64,000 nt of DNA from contig NC_134112.1 in the NCBI RefSeq assembly GCF_040939455.1, forward strand, positions 23,896,501 through 23,960,500, given 5' to 3'. Position 1 is the first letter of the stretch, and each line of letters opens with the position of its first letter. A program made the position numbers and the translations under genes. Shown piece after piece: positions 1-11,750 of this stretch. Under the pieces are notes generated by a model that was not told where the DNA came from, searched no databases, and worked only from the letters and a program-made list of their open reading frames with translations. This DNA comes from Microcebus murinus (Eukaryota > Chordata > Mammalia > Primates > Cheirogaleidae).

Positions 1-1485
1 ACTTATAGGGACCCATGTTCCCTAGTAATAAATATTGCACATTCCAGAAAACGAGAAGCTACAGCTCTTTCATTATGTGGGTGAACATTAGCTGATTACA
101 CTTCTGCTATACCTTAGAAATGTGTATTTTCAAGGCACAGAATTGGCCAGTGGGAAGGAGCCCACCAAAAGAAGAATAAGCATCTCCCTTCTTTGCCTGA
201 TGGTTCCTTACCTGACAGCATGTTGTCTGTTTTTATTGAGGGAAACTTCAAAGTCATCTCATGCTTGTGCCTGTGAATCATCAGATGATCCTCTGTTGGG
301 AAGCGCTGTCAGACAAACAGGAAAAAAAAAGGGAGGGGAGAAGAAGAGCCATTCAGTTCTGTAAAACATCTTTACCATCGTAGAGAAAACGATTTATTCA
401 GCATTGCAAAGATGAGAGGCAAAACAAAAAATCAGTTCTGAAAAAGTGTGAAAGCATGAGTAAGTAGAGTTACAAGATTTTTGATGCTAGCAAATGTGCT
501 GGGATGTTCCTTGGAATAACCCAATATATGCATCATAATTTCCATTACTGTTAAGTAAAGGAGTTAACCGTATTGCAGACAAATCTGGCTGAGTACTCAT
601 AATAAGTAGGAGATCTTTGCCTTCTGTCATTCTCTGATACCCTACACCGTCCCCAGGAACTTTTTTAAAAGGCCCCTACTTCCTAGATAGTCCCTGGATG
701 TGGCCAACTGGGTTAACTAATCAGTAAGCTATATATTTCTTTGGGAACTAGAGGTTTGCTCTGAGGGTAGACTTCAAACTTTGTATTTAGTTAAAGGATA
801 AAACGGGAAGAAGTAATGAACAATGTACTAAAATAACATGCACCAAAAATATGCTGTGCCCTAACACCTATCTAGGGTAGGCAGTGTCTTTAAAAAAAAA
901 TAAAAGTGTTTAAATGAATGTGTATTTGTGGTCACAAAGAATAACCAATAATGGCAACATGACACAATTAAAAATTTCCCATTTCTTCTTATACATATAA
1001 GAAAACCATGTCAAAAACAGGAAAATGAATTTAGACCTGAGTAGCACTGGAATTTTGCAAAATCACTTGGAACTTTCCTTTAATAGTTACTGCTTTACAT
1101 AAGAATGTAAAATCAAGTCTAAGGCATGAAAAATACACTAGATTATACATTATCTATAGATTAACCCAAAGTAGGAGAAACAATGCATGACAGAGGAAAA
1201 TACTTTTGATTCATATAAAACTTTGGGAAAGGACTATATGCCACACTTAATTGTTAATATTTCACATATGTATCTACAAGTGTACACCATGAAATTTGTA
1301 TAGTATGTTTCTGTTTATGAAGACCTTGCCCACCCCTTATCTGATTTTTGACAATTGTCTGATTTTATAATTATACATATGATTTCATAGTAATATGATA
1401 AGTTATTTTTAATGTTCTATACTCCATACAGTGTAAACCAATACTTTAATTTTCAGGGAATGATATTATGGTTGTCAAATATTTT
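1..1485. other. Anonymous AT-rich sequence, no gene seen
   Basis: AT-rich single-copy-looking DNA with short A and T runs. Open frames are short and show no recognisable protein, and I see no interspersed repeat I can name. A strongly diverged old repeat could be hidden here. Confidence 0.5.
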
Positions 1486-1489
1486 CTGC

Positions 1490-1905
1490 TGTCTTCTGGT
1501 CACATAGAAGTATTGAATTTTCTGGCCCTCTTGTGGTTGGGTAAAGCCATGTGACTAGCTCTGCCCACTTAGTAATGAATGAATGAATGGATTTATTGTC
1601 ACTCAGTGGTGAGCATTCAATTCCTGGTGTAAGACCCTCTAGTGTTCCCCCTTCCCCATCCTTTTAGCATGGCAACTCACAATATTGGAAATAGTGGCCA
1701 CTCAATCATCCTAAATCTCTGAAGGATTATGAAGAGTATTTCTGAATTCTAAAGGATTATGAAGAACTTCCTGCTGATCTACAATAGAAATGTATTCTTG
1801 GGTAACAGAAATAAGCCTTTGTTGTTTTAAGCCATTCAAGCTTTGGAGTAATTTGTTATTGTAGCAGATCCTATCCTGACTCAGACTGGTATGTTTGTAA
1901 TAACT
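1490..1905 (+). repeat. Old interspersed repeat remnant, family not assigned
   Basis: The 3' part has the layout of a mammalian LTR or L1 3' terminus: a motif like TTTAAGCCATTCAAGCTT, then TAATTTGTTATTG, then a terminal TCCTGACTCAGAC. The 5' part contains CCATGTGACTAGCTCTG, often seen in such elements. A short local duplication (AAGGATTATGAAGA twice, near 1722 and 1762) lies inside. I recognise the general style but cannot give a family name. Confidence 0.45.
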
Positions 1906-3400
1906 GAACTGAACAGAGTATCTGCTTTATCAAAGTCAAATGAAAATAAAGGACAATAAATTCTACTGAACATTTTCAAATCTTTGACAATTTAGAAAAT
2001 CTTTCAGAGTCTCCCACTTTTTTAGGATAGCGATACAAATTTCAAATAACTTTTTATACTATGGTAGAAATCTTCTCTGCAAATAGTTTAGATTTGTGCT
2101 AGGGAGAACAAGGAAATTCACTGGGCTGAACTGTATAGAATATTCCAAAGGAAGTTCTTTGTATAAATATCACTTATTTACTTGTCATTTATATCATATA
2201 AATTGAAGAGCACAGAATTCGAAAAGCATGGTAATTATACCATATTTCTGAATACATAGAAGTTTATTTTATATGACGTGTTTTTTTGCCACTGGTTCAT
2301 CTATTCTCTTGGTCTTCTATGACATTGTTCAATGACTGCACCCACTATTTGACATTACCATGTGTGACTTAAAGACAATGGTTAAATGTCCTAGTCTGTC
2401 AAAAGCCTTATTATAATTTGGGGGGGCATGTATATAACATGGTAATAGCCTTCATTTCTTATCTAAAACCCATTTTGACTCCATAAAATAATAGCCTACA
2501 GTAGTGATATTAACCATAATAGTTCTTAAATAATAATAATTTCCATAAATACTTCCATATTAACTATAATTACCCTCCAAACAAGACAATATACAAATCA
2601 CAGAGACATTTGTGACTTTTAAAAAAAATTACATAGGAAAATAACAGCAAATTGTAAATAATCAAAATGTACAGTCTGCAACAGATACAGAGCTGAGAGA
2701 GGCCACTGGAACCTCAGAACATGGCTAATCCAGAGAGCAAAGGAAGAGTGACATTAATGTTGGGGTCTGGGAGATTAGAAAGAGCAAGAGAAGTTTGTTT
2801 TTCTCGTGACTCCTGAGACAAAGATAATGTCTTAGGAGCTATAACAACACCAAAAAGGTCTCTCTGGTCTATCAGGCTCTCAGCTCTATTAGGCCATTCC
2901 TAATAGAGCAACACTTCTTTCCAATGACGGAAAAAGGGGGAAAAATCTTTCCATCACCCCAGTGCAGTCCAAGCACTGATAATTCATACTTCCTCCCCCT
3001 TCCAATTCCCAGCCATCCTTTCTTCTCCATGCAGGTTCCCAGGCTATGGGATGTCCCTAAAGTCAATGCCATGATCTCAACAACTGACTTGACTGTGAGT
3101 TCCTAATACCCCACCAGGAGACCCTTGAGTGGATGTGACATTTAATTCTAACACCTCTTCAATTGAAAGATGCACATATTTTTTATCATAGCTTGTCAAG
3201 AAAAAGAAGAAACACTTTCACATTAAATGGAGACATCAAGTTTTAGATGCATCTTTATATTTAAATTTGCAATGGAGGAAGCTTGGAATTGTACTTTAAA
3301 ATCAAGGAACTGTAAACTCTAATTTCTAGGTCTGTTCTAACCTTTTCCTGAGTCCACTCAGCCTTCTCAAAGAAATGACCTGCTCCTTTACACAGAAGTT
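1906..3400. other. Anonymous AT-rich sequence, no gene seen
   Basis: AT-rich sequence without a convincing exon or named repeat. The only structured item noticed is the perfect inverted repeat at 2883-2909, listed separately. Confidence 0.5.
2883..2909. repeat. Perfect 11-base inverted repeat with 5-base loop
   Basis: GCTCTATTAGG (2883-2893) and CCTAATAGAGC (2899-2909) are exact reverse complements separated by CCATT. It can form a small DNA or RNA hairpin. Nothing around it suggests a known element; chance is possible. Confidence 0.7.
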
Positions 3401-3900
3401 CAAGATCATTCCAAATGGGTCCCCTTCAGTGTTTATTACCGCCTCCACCTCAGAATTTGTGACTCTCTTTCCATCCCCTCCTCTCTCAGAAGAATGAGCG
3501 TCCCCACTCCTCTGCGGGATCCTCTCCACCCCGTGTCTTCTGGGGACTGTCCCTGCAAACCAGCACGCTCACTCCTTCCCTCTCACTGGTTTCTTGCCCT
3601 TGACTAAATCCAGCTTGGCTAGCCTTTAACTTTAAAAAAGCTTCTTCCTTCTCAGGCTACCATTATATCACTCCGCTTCCCGTCACCGCCTGGTGCTCCT
3701 GAAAGAGTCCTCTGTGCTCGCCACCTCCACTTCCTCACCACCCACTCGCTCATTAATCCCTTGCAAGCTGGCCTCCGCCCTGCTGCCCTCCCATAGGTCG
3801 CCGGCAAGCACCTACCTGCCAAACCCAACAGCCTCCGCTCGGTCCTCTGACTATCCCAGCTCTACAGGTCTGACACCAGTGACCACACGTCTGTGGCATT
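3400..3900 (+). repeat. Possible ancient LINE-type remnant
   Basis: A pyrimidine-rich stretch whose phrasing (for example CTTGCAAGCTGGCCTCCGCC after CACCCACTCGCTCA) recalls old L2/L3-type mammalian repeats on the plus strand. Divergence is high. It could instead be unique sequence; a long open frame overlaps it but runs on into MER5A and looks accidental. Confidence 0.3.
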
Positions 3901-4048
3901 TATTTATTTATCCTCTGCCTGATGCCAAAAGGAGAAAAGATGGCTCCCAGCAATACGTTAAAAAGTGTGGGAGAGCATCAATTAGTGACTCCAAAAGAGA
4001 AGGGATCCAGAAAGAAATGAGGCTAAAGCCCAAATGCAAACCAGAGGG

Positions 4049-4276
4049 CAGTCATTCTCAACCAGGGATAACTTTGCCCCCCACCCCCACCCCACTCCAG
4101 GGGACATTTGGCAATGTCTGGGAACATTTTTGGTTGTCACAACAGGGAAGTGCTATGGGGACCTCGTGGTTGGAGCTGGAGATGCTGCTAAACGTCCTAC
4201 AATGCACAGGGCAGCCTCCCACGACAAAGAATTATCCAGCCCAGAACGTTAATGGTGCCAAGCTTGAGAAATTCTG
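4049..4276 (+). mobile_element. MER5A, non-autonomous hAT-Charlie element, near full length
   Basis: Starts with CAGTCATTCTCAACCAGGG and ends with TTGAGAAATTCTG, the diverged inverted ends of MER5A. The body contains GGGACATTTGGCAATGTCTG, TGGTTGTCACAAC, GATGCTGCTAAACGTCCTAC and GACAAAGAATTATCCAGCCC in the expected order. MER5A is an old eutherian transposon without coding capacity, mobilised in trans by a Charlie-type transposase. The flanking 8-base duplication is no longer visible, consistent with age. Confidence 0.92.
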
Positions 4277-4599
4277 TCATTGGATCCAATGACTTGTGTG
4301 CAGCTCTCTTCTCTCTGACTTACCTAAATGTCAGATATGGCTAACGACCCTGTCCCTGAATTTCTCTCCTCTGCTGTCATACGAAACCCTGGAGGTTGCA
4401 GGCAAGCCTCACTGGCTCCCAATCCTCTGTTGCCTTTGCTGGGTGTCCTGAGAAGCCCAGTCCCTTAAATGCCCCTTCTTTAGGGGAGCCTGCAAGGTAC
4501 CTCCCCAAATAAAGTAAACACCCCCTTATACTCTTCAAAGTGGCCCATGGTCTTCTTTATGGAAAAATGCAATTGACTGACTAATTGATGAGTTGATCA

Positions 4600-4745
4600 T
4601 GTGATTACAGATTTGACGCCCAGGCTCTGTGAGGCTCTGTGGGGACAAGGACACATGTGTTTTGTGCAATGCTGTTTCCCCAGGGCAATCAGAGTGCCTG
4701 GCACATAGTAGGCTTCCAAACCGGTTGAGTGGCCAGAATGGAATA
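4600..4745 (+). mobile_element. L2 3' end fragment
   Basis: Contains the L2 tail pattern: a GGGGACAAGG stretch followed by GAGTGCCTGGCACATAGTAG, then a degraded AATAAA-like region. L2 is an ancient LINE shared by all mammals. Upstream sequence from about 4310 may belong to the same copy but is too diverged to assign. Confidence 0.6.
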
Positions 4746-5610
4746 AAACTTAATGTCACATTTTCACAGCCAAAGCAGAGCAAAGTGCTCAGAGTATCTG
4801 ATTCCCTTTGGCTATCAAGACTTCTATTTAAAGAAAGTGGGTGGGAATCCATTTTACCTTAGGAACGAAGTTTTAATTTAGTTACCTGTGTACCTTAGGC
4901 AATATTCTGCATTCACTGTGGGGAGTCCTGATCTAGCAGGATTTTCCCCAGTTACTTATCAACCTATGTTTTCCTAGCATTTCCTACTTCAAAATGACCT
5001 CCAAACCAGTTTGCTCCAAAATAATTTTCCCCACTGCTTTTCTTATTTATAAGTTAGAAATAAACATTGACACAAAAGCCCCCAGTGAAACTTCCAGAAA
5101 CTTAGCAAAGGACTCTGGGTGCACAGTCAGAGGCTGGTATCAATCAGCAACAATGTTCTAAATTTCTATGGCTTATTCCCTCCAGGACGCTCTTAAAATC
5201 CTCCACAAACTCTCTCTCTAGGGAGATAGAACAAGAAGAGTCCCCAGTGGGTGTCAGCTCCCATCTGACTCCCAGGCATTGCTCCATACTGCACTGCCAA
5301 CTCCACCACGTGAACAGGCAGAAAAGCTCAATTCCCTTGAAACTACTGGGTAGCTTAGGGAAAGAGTATAGCTACCCACAGGAAAGATGCCTGTGCTCTG
5401 GAATCTAAACTCATCCTATATCTCATTACAATGAAGATCTTGGCATAAGAGCAACCACAGGTGGTCATTTTCCAATGACCGGAACATGAAGATACCCAAA
5501 GGGGTCAAGAGTAGAAAAGGTCACACTCCAGTTCAAACGGTAAAATGCAAAGTTTTGATGTTAGGCTATGAACATTTCTTATTTCTTTCAAACAGCTAGG
5601 TTCCAGTAGA
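4746..5610. other. Anonymous sequence, no gene seen
   Basis: Mixed-composition sequence with no named repeat and no exon-like frame. Confidence 0.5.
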
Positions 5611-5651
5611 ATAGTAGTAGTAGCAGCAGCAGTTGTAGTAACAGCAGCAGA
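5611..5651 (+). repeat. Interrupted AGT/AGC trinucleotide repeat
   Basis: A short run of AGT triplets passes into AGC triplets, is interrupted by TTGTAGTAAC, and resumes as AGC. About 40 bases in total, directly upstream of a MIR fragment. Confidence 0.8.
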
Positions 5652-5740
5652 TATTAACTGAGCACTTAGTATGTGCAAACCCTATGCCAAACACTCTGCA
5701 GGTAGTATCTGTCTAACTCCCATTCTAATTCCACTTGATG
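5652..5740 (-). mobile_element. MIR fragment
   Basis: Reads CTGAGCACTTAGTATGTGC, then CCAAACACTCTGCAGGTAG, matching the reverse complement of the MIR 3' half. MIR is an ancient tRNA-derived SINE mobilised by L2. Confidence 0.5.
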
Positions 5741-7148
5741 GGAGCCATCAGACACTAAAAGAGATTTAATCCATTGCAGCAGGACAACTTCTCTTAAAGT
5801 TTAGATACAGGGGGAAATTGTAGGTGCTAGAAGAGTTATAGGGAGTTGTTTTATTACTCCTGGGGAAAAACAAAATAAAATTGAAGCTACGATGGTGACC
5901 TATTTTACCAGTAATCCAAAGGTCCAGCCAGTATTCAAGTGGGCTATTGTAAAAGTAAGCAGCCTCCTTCTCCCTTTCCAAAATGACAGCCTTGCACAGC
6001 TGGTGGGCAGGATGCATCTGGTTTGCTTCCAGGGGGAAGTTATGGGTGGAAACATCCAACGCTGCTATATTTCGGGGGCTATGAGCAAAGTAGTCACCAC
6101 TATTCAAAGGGGAATGTGATAATCACGAAGATGGTGATGATCATGATAGTGAGGGCTACGGACTTTGATAGTATCTTGGTAGAGAAGAAGAGCCCAGGGC
6201 AGGCGTGGCTGCCAGGTGAGAGCTGCTTCCCCGTGGGAAGTGGGTGCATTCGCTGCATGCCAGAGCACGGAGGATCCGCACACTCACCTGGGAGCAGCCT
6301 GGGGCACTGCAGACAAACGGCCTCTCCTGCTCCAAATTCATCTTGGATTCCTCATAAATCTGAAGGATCAGAGGGAGAGGGAGGAAGGAAAACAGAAATC
6401 CATGAATATCTCCTGCTTCCACCCAAGCAACATGAGCAAGGCAATCGCTCGGAGCCCCCTTTCTATGCCAACTCCCAAATGAGACGAGCAGAAAGTTAAC
6501 CTGAATGAACACAGGTCCTGCTTGGCGGAAGTTCACTAGGCTCCCCGGGCTGGGTGCCTATCGTGTTTCCTTGAGCGTCTATGGACTTGGCTTTGAAGAA
6601 AAGTGCCACAGAGCTTTCACAGCAGAAATCCTGCCTGTGGAAAGCCACCTGGTGAGTGTTGTTACCAGGTAAAATCGCACCTGCACAGGAGGATTCCGAG
6701 GCAAAGTGCACACCGACCCTTCTTCAGTCCCACTGAAAGCTTAGTGCAGTGAAAGTGGGGACAGTCACTGGGTAATCACCAGGGTGATGGGCAACCTTCA
6801 GCAACACATCAAATCATGCACCCATGATTAGCCCAGCAAGCTTCAGCGTCACCAAGGAACACAAAAGTAGCCCTGGAACCAGTTCACCAAAGGATTCTGT
6901 CAGTGAACCACACTCTTAAATTCCCTTTCCTACCAGGCATTCAAAGATGTCACAACAAAAATTATCCGAGTTATGTGGGAATAAATAGAAATCAAAAAAT
7001 GCAAAAAAAACCCACATAACCTTGGATATTTTGTTAATTTTGTTTTATAAGCTGATTTGAAATTCATATTAGATTAAGACTGCTGCCCCTCTGATCTAGA
7101 TAAATTATCCAGAATATGCCTTATATAGTATCCACAATAAGGTAGCTT
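5741..7148. other. Anonymous sequence, no gene seen
   Basis: Contains overlapping open frames of about 70-160 codons on both strands between 5766 and 6711, none with a recognisable domain, splice context or codon pattern. No named repeat recognised. Confidence 0.45.
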
Positions 7149-7150
7149 TA

Positions 7151-7210
7151 ATCAAATGCTAAAATCAATGCTAAAATCAAACTTAGTCAATGCTAAAATT
7201 AAACTTATAT
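7151..7210 (+). repeat. Short irregular tandem repeat
   Basis: ATGCTAAAATCAA-type units occur about three times, the last two separated by ACTTAGTC. AT-rich local slippage product. Confidence 0.7.
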
Positions 7211-9400
7211 CAAAATATACTGTAGTCTTTTCTTATGTAGCAGTTCAGTTTTAAGGTGTGCTCATTAGGCAAAAATTGAGTGTAGTCAAAATACCTTTGC
7301 AAATCCTCCTCAAAGCCAATAAAAGTACGGTGTACATGGTTTTGTGGCCACCAATCCACACAGTAACATAACTTTAAAAAAAAATCATAGGAAGTACTAT
7401 ACACATTTAAATTACATAATTTAATTCGTTTTCTAAATCATACTCTTTTTCTTGACAATTTTAGAGGTGAGTTTATATAAGTTACATGTGCTGCTAGTGG
7501 TGCATGGCTTTACTAACTGAATTAAAACCTACTGCTTTTACTCTAAGCACAGGAAACAATTTGCTTCTTTAAAATGCTGCTTGTAGGTGATTCCAAAAGG
7601 ACTCCAGAGTCACCTCTGCCCCTGGCGAGGACACTCTGCTTGGAGTCATGGAATAGTCACCTCTGTCTGAGGGAAGCTTTATCTTGCAACCAAAACCAAC
7701 TCTGCAGTATTTTGTATACCATTACACATTGCCACCCAAACACTAACATTTCTGACATATATATTCTTTATGAAAATATATGCATACTTTCACTTTTCTG
7801 AAGCACAAAGTGAAAAAAGACTCGCCTTAGCACTGTCAATGAGATATTAAAAAACAAAACAAAATACTATGAAACATTTTCAAATTACAGAGTAAGGTCT
7901 GTGCATCTAAGTGTGTGCATTTGGAGGTGGGCGGAGGTTTTGTGGACAAGCATTACTGGAACCTCATGCTAATATTAAATATTGCCAATTTATACAATTA
8001 TAAAATATAAATTACTCCCTTATTTGGTTAAGGGGAGTCTTTCTTGGATACCGTTTAAGAGCTTTAGCTGCTAATGGAAGGAAAGAAAACCACTTTTGCT
8101 AAGCAACATTAAGATCACATAACAGCAAAATGGGAAAGTTCCATGTATACACATTTGTGGCCTACATCTCAAAGTAGTAATTAACAATAATAATTAGATT
8201 AATATCCAAGCAACAGAAGTGAACAAGACTGGAAGTACTACTGCTGAAGGTTTAAAAAGATTCCTTAATAAGCCAAAGTGAAGAAAGAGATTGACCAAGC
8301 CCAAGTTCTTATGTATGAGGAGAAAGTATTTTTCTACCATAATCATAGCACCACCCCAAACCCTGGTCCACCAAAATACTGACTTTTCCCATAAATTCGG
8401 GCCCATAATGCTAAGACTTTAGCAATTCTGTTTGATATCAACATTGGCTGCATTATCTTAATCACTGACTATAATTTGCATATGGGCTGTAGCAAATACC
8501 TTGGATTTTACTATGATGCTGCCACTTGAATGCAGAACAAGGTTCAACCGTATAGATTTTACTCTGTTTTACTGAGCTTCGTGATGTGGATGTAATGGTT
8601 AGAAGAATGTGATCGATCTAATTCAACATCCACTGAGATGTGTCAGCAAAAGAAATCAAGACTCTGGAGATACACTTTGAGACCTACAGAGTCTGTCCTC
8701 AAAATGTTTAGACTTTAGTTATCAATAGGTTCTACTGAGTTACGATTGTCATTTGATTATTTTCTTTTCAAACACAAAAATCTGCGTCAATTTATTACGT
8801 GCTATGGATCCCCTGGACCAAATATGTTTTGGCAACAGGATGGTGGAATGCAAGTCTTAAGGTAAAATGGCAGTTGCTAAAATAAAATAAGTTTTAAGTG
8901 ATTAACAAGGTCTGAGGTGAGTGGGTGTGTATATGTAAATGTGTGAACCTCAACTGCTGTAGTCTGAGCTCTGCAGTTCCCACATTTAGCCCTCTGCAAA
9001 CAGCACTCCCTTGCTAATTCCTTTCTGTGTAGGTGTTTGCAAGAGTTTCCCTAAATGGTACCACTCTGCCACATAGGGTTCATTACTGTTATCAACTGGT
9101 ATGATCTGGTCTAATGTATTAGTCAAGAGCCATGGTTTATTTTTATGGTCTATTATTATGATTCTTTTCTAGCACATATTGTAATAATTATTCTCTCAAA
9201 TAGGCTCCTACTAAAGCCCTGCATAGATTCTTTTATCATCCATCAAGTGGGGGCAAATTGCTCAGACAGGATTTTAGCCAGGTTGTTCTACACTTGGTCC
9301 TCAGAAGTCAGGCTCCTCCTCTCAGCTCCCATTCAGTTGTTTTACTGGCTGGCATTTTTTAATGAACCAAGTTTTGCTTGGCAACCACGATACCCCAGGC
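7211..9400. other. Anonymous AT-rich sequence, no gene seen
   Basis: No named interspersed repeat and no exon candidate. Short A/T runs only. Confidence 0.5.
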
Positions 9401-9404
9401 TCCA

Positions 9405-9460
9405 CTGCAGAGAGCTTACATAGTAGGCGTTCAATAAATATTTGTGGAATGGATAATGAA
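9405..9460 (+). mobile_element. L2 3' tail fragment
   Basis: TACATAGTAGGCGTTCAATA followed by AATATTTGTGGAATGGAT is the typical L2 3' terminal region. Confidence 0.6.
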
Positions 9461-9517
9461 CCTGAATCATCACAATAAACTGCTCCAAACAGCTTGCCTG
9501 TTCTCTGCTCCTGGGGC

Positions 9518-9830
9518 AGTGGTTTTCAAACTTTTTTGTGCAGAATCAAGTTTTCAGTGAGGCAAGAGGTTGTGTGGGCTACTCACTCCACCTGTTCCCA
9601 GTTATGGCCAGAAAAGAAATCTCCCCAGATTTAATGTCAAAAAGTCAAAATTGCTTTTGGTGGAAACAATGAGGTGAAGCTAGTTTTCATTTGCATGTGT
9701 AAATGTATTAATTCCTTATAAATTATCTATTCATATCACCATAGACATTGACACTACTAAAGTCCAGTCTATTAACCATGTGTGGGCTGCTTATGACCCC
9801 CATGCAGCAACCTTTAAAAATACAGAGTGA
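9518..9830 (+). mobile_element. Possible hAT-Charlie type transposon remnant
   Basis: Begins CAGTGGTTTTCAAACTTTTT, the standard left end of several Charlie-family elements (MER33/MER58-like). A GGGCTGCTTATGACCCCC-like segment occurs near 9785. The right inverted end is not clear, so extent and family are uncertain. Confidence 0.35.
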
Positions 9831-9837
9831 TCCCATA

Positions 9838-9865
9838 ACTTGGGTTAGACACTTGGGTTAGACAC
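9838..9865 (+). repeat. Two tandem copies of a 13-base unit
   Basis: ACTTGGGTTAGAC occurs twice head to tail, followed by AC. Recent-looking local duplication because the two copies are identical. Confidence 0.85.
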
Positions 9866-11535
9866 AGTCATAATTGTGGCAGACACTGTCTATTCATTTA
9901 ATAGTTTCTAAATAGTACTCATTTTTGTTCTTCTTTTCCAAAATTCAGATTCAATGCTCAATTAGAACAAATGCCTCATGAGTCTAATCTCCCTTAAAAT
10001 TTTTGGAAAACAACAAAGAACCTTAATAATAAACCCCAAATAGTACATAAAGTGAGTTGAGGTTTTTCATAGTTGACAAGGAGATGACAGACTTGATTTA
10101 CAATTCAAACCCTCAGTTGTCACTGGATTCCTCTGGCCTAGCAATGAGCAAGAATCTCTTTCATTGTTCTGTGTTTGACCCCACGAATTCCTGGTCTGAA
10201 ATGGGAAATCGCCCACAATGGCTGATGCAATCTATTCAAATGCTTTGCCAGCCATTTAGGGATATACTTGGAATTATTAATACTCTTTCATGAAAGGCAA
10301 ACACTACAAAAAGCAAATGCTACTAAAACCTTGGATAGTCTACACCATATACTGTAAATATCTATTTTAAATTTGAGGGTAATGACTGAGCCCAAATGGG
10401 GTTAAAAATCGATCTCATCTGGTTTGCTGTACTCAGCCAAGAGTGATGCTTCCCTGGCTGAATCACAGGCATCCATCACTGATCCTTAGTCAACATCAAA
10501 CTCCCATCTTACTGGGATGGCTCAGGTTTCCCCCAATCACAGCAGATAGACTCAGATAGTGATAACGTGATTTGGAGGAATAAGGCACTAAAAGGGCTGT
10601 TCTGATCTGAAAGCCTGGCAGGTGCACTTATAAATACTGAAAGCTATGAGACCATTAAAGCTACAAACTGAAATTTTAAGTATCAATGAACACTAACAGT
10701 AATATTGATATGTCACCATCATCTCTGACATTGTTAACCTAGCTATGAATGCATCATAGATCAGAAAGGCAGGCTTGAATTTTAATAGTGATGTTAACAT
10801 CCGTCAGCATTTATTGCCCTACTATGAGTGAGAAAAGAGCCTTCTTGGCAGGACTCACATAAAATAGACCTTGCTCCCTTGTGGAGATCACTAAAGTGTT
10901 TTAAAGGAGGAAACTGGTCCTCCCCAAAGTGCCAAGGACAGCTGACAAACAGGAACATCTTGAGTTAGTCACTCTGGGTGACGCTCTGGAGCAATCCTGC
11001 TTTCTTTCTGGTAACAAAGGCTGTTTATTAATTAAATTAGTTAAGGGCATAGCCAATTTGCACACTGCAATTCTGAAATAAAAGCAAACATTTCTCAATG
11101 TATTGATCAGAAGAGCAAGGACCTACACACAATAATAACAGGACACATTCACCAAAAACACACTCTAAGTGTATTTATTCTAAGATACCTGCTTCTACTT
11201 TGAAAGCAAGGATGCAGGAAGAGAAGTTCTCCCCATACATTGATAGCCATTGGAAGGGAATTATACACTCAATTTGGGTCTAAGACTTTCTTTTTTGGGG
11301 AGGGATGGTGTGCCTTTCATTAACTTATTTGCTCATCTGTAAAACAGGGCCATTCAAAGAGGCATTATTTGAAAACATAGCTAATGAAAACTAACTATAA
11401 AATAAAAGTCAATCCATTGGATCTCAAATATATCTTCATATTTCAAACCTGAATATTGTAACTTCAAATAAAAAAATAAACACCCTTGAATTTAAATCCA
11501 AGAAAAACAATTCTTTTGTGAGTGTACTTTGTATC
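9866..11535. other. Anonymous sequence, no gene seen
   Basis: No coding signal or named repeat recognised. Moderately AT-rich. Confidence 0.5.
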
Positions 11536-11539
11536 TTTC

Positions 11540-11677
11540 CACATTTCTGTGTGTGTCTCTCTCTGTCTCTGTGTATCTTCTCTCTCTAAAAACTCTGTCT
11601 CTTTGTCTATTTCTCTGTGTGTGCCTTTCTGTCTCTCTTTGTGTGTCTGTCTCTTTATGTGTCTCTCTGTCTCTGTA

Positions 11678-11731
<54 letters not shown>

Positions 11732-11750
11732 ACACAGACACACACACCCA
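11540..11750 (+). repeat. Compound CT/GT and CA microsatellite
   Basis: A long imperfect stretch of CTCTGT/GTGTCT words leads into a (CT)n run ending near 11695, then an uninterrupted (CA)n run to about 11726 and CAGACACACA interruptions to about 11750. Open frames across it encode only low-complexity serine/leucine/cysteine or histidine/threonine strings and are not genes. Likely polymorphic in length. Confidence 0.95.

Noticed and set aside
3693..4292. 199-codon open frame on the plus strand
   Set aside because: Its second half is MER5A transposon sequence, its first half has no recognisable domain, and MER5A carries no genes.
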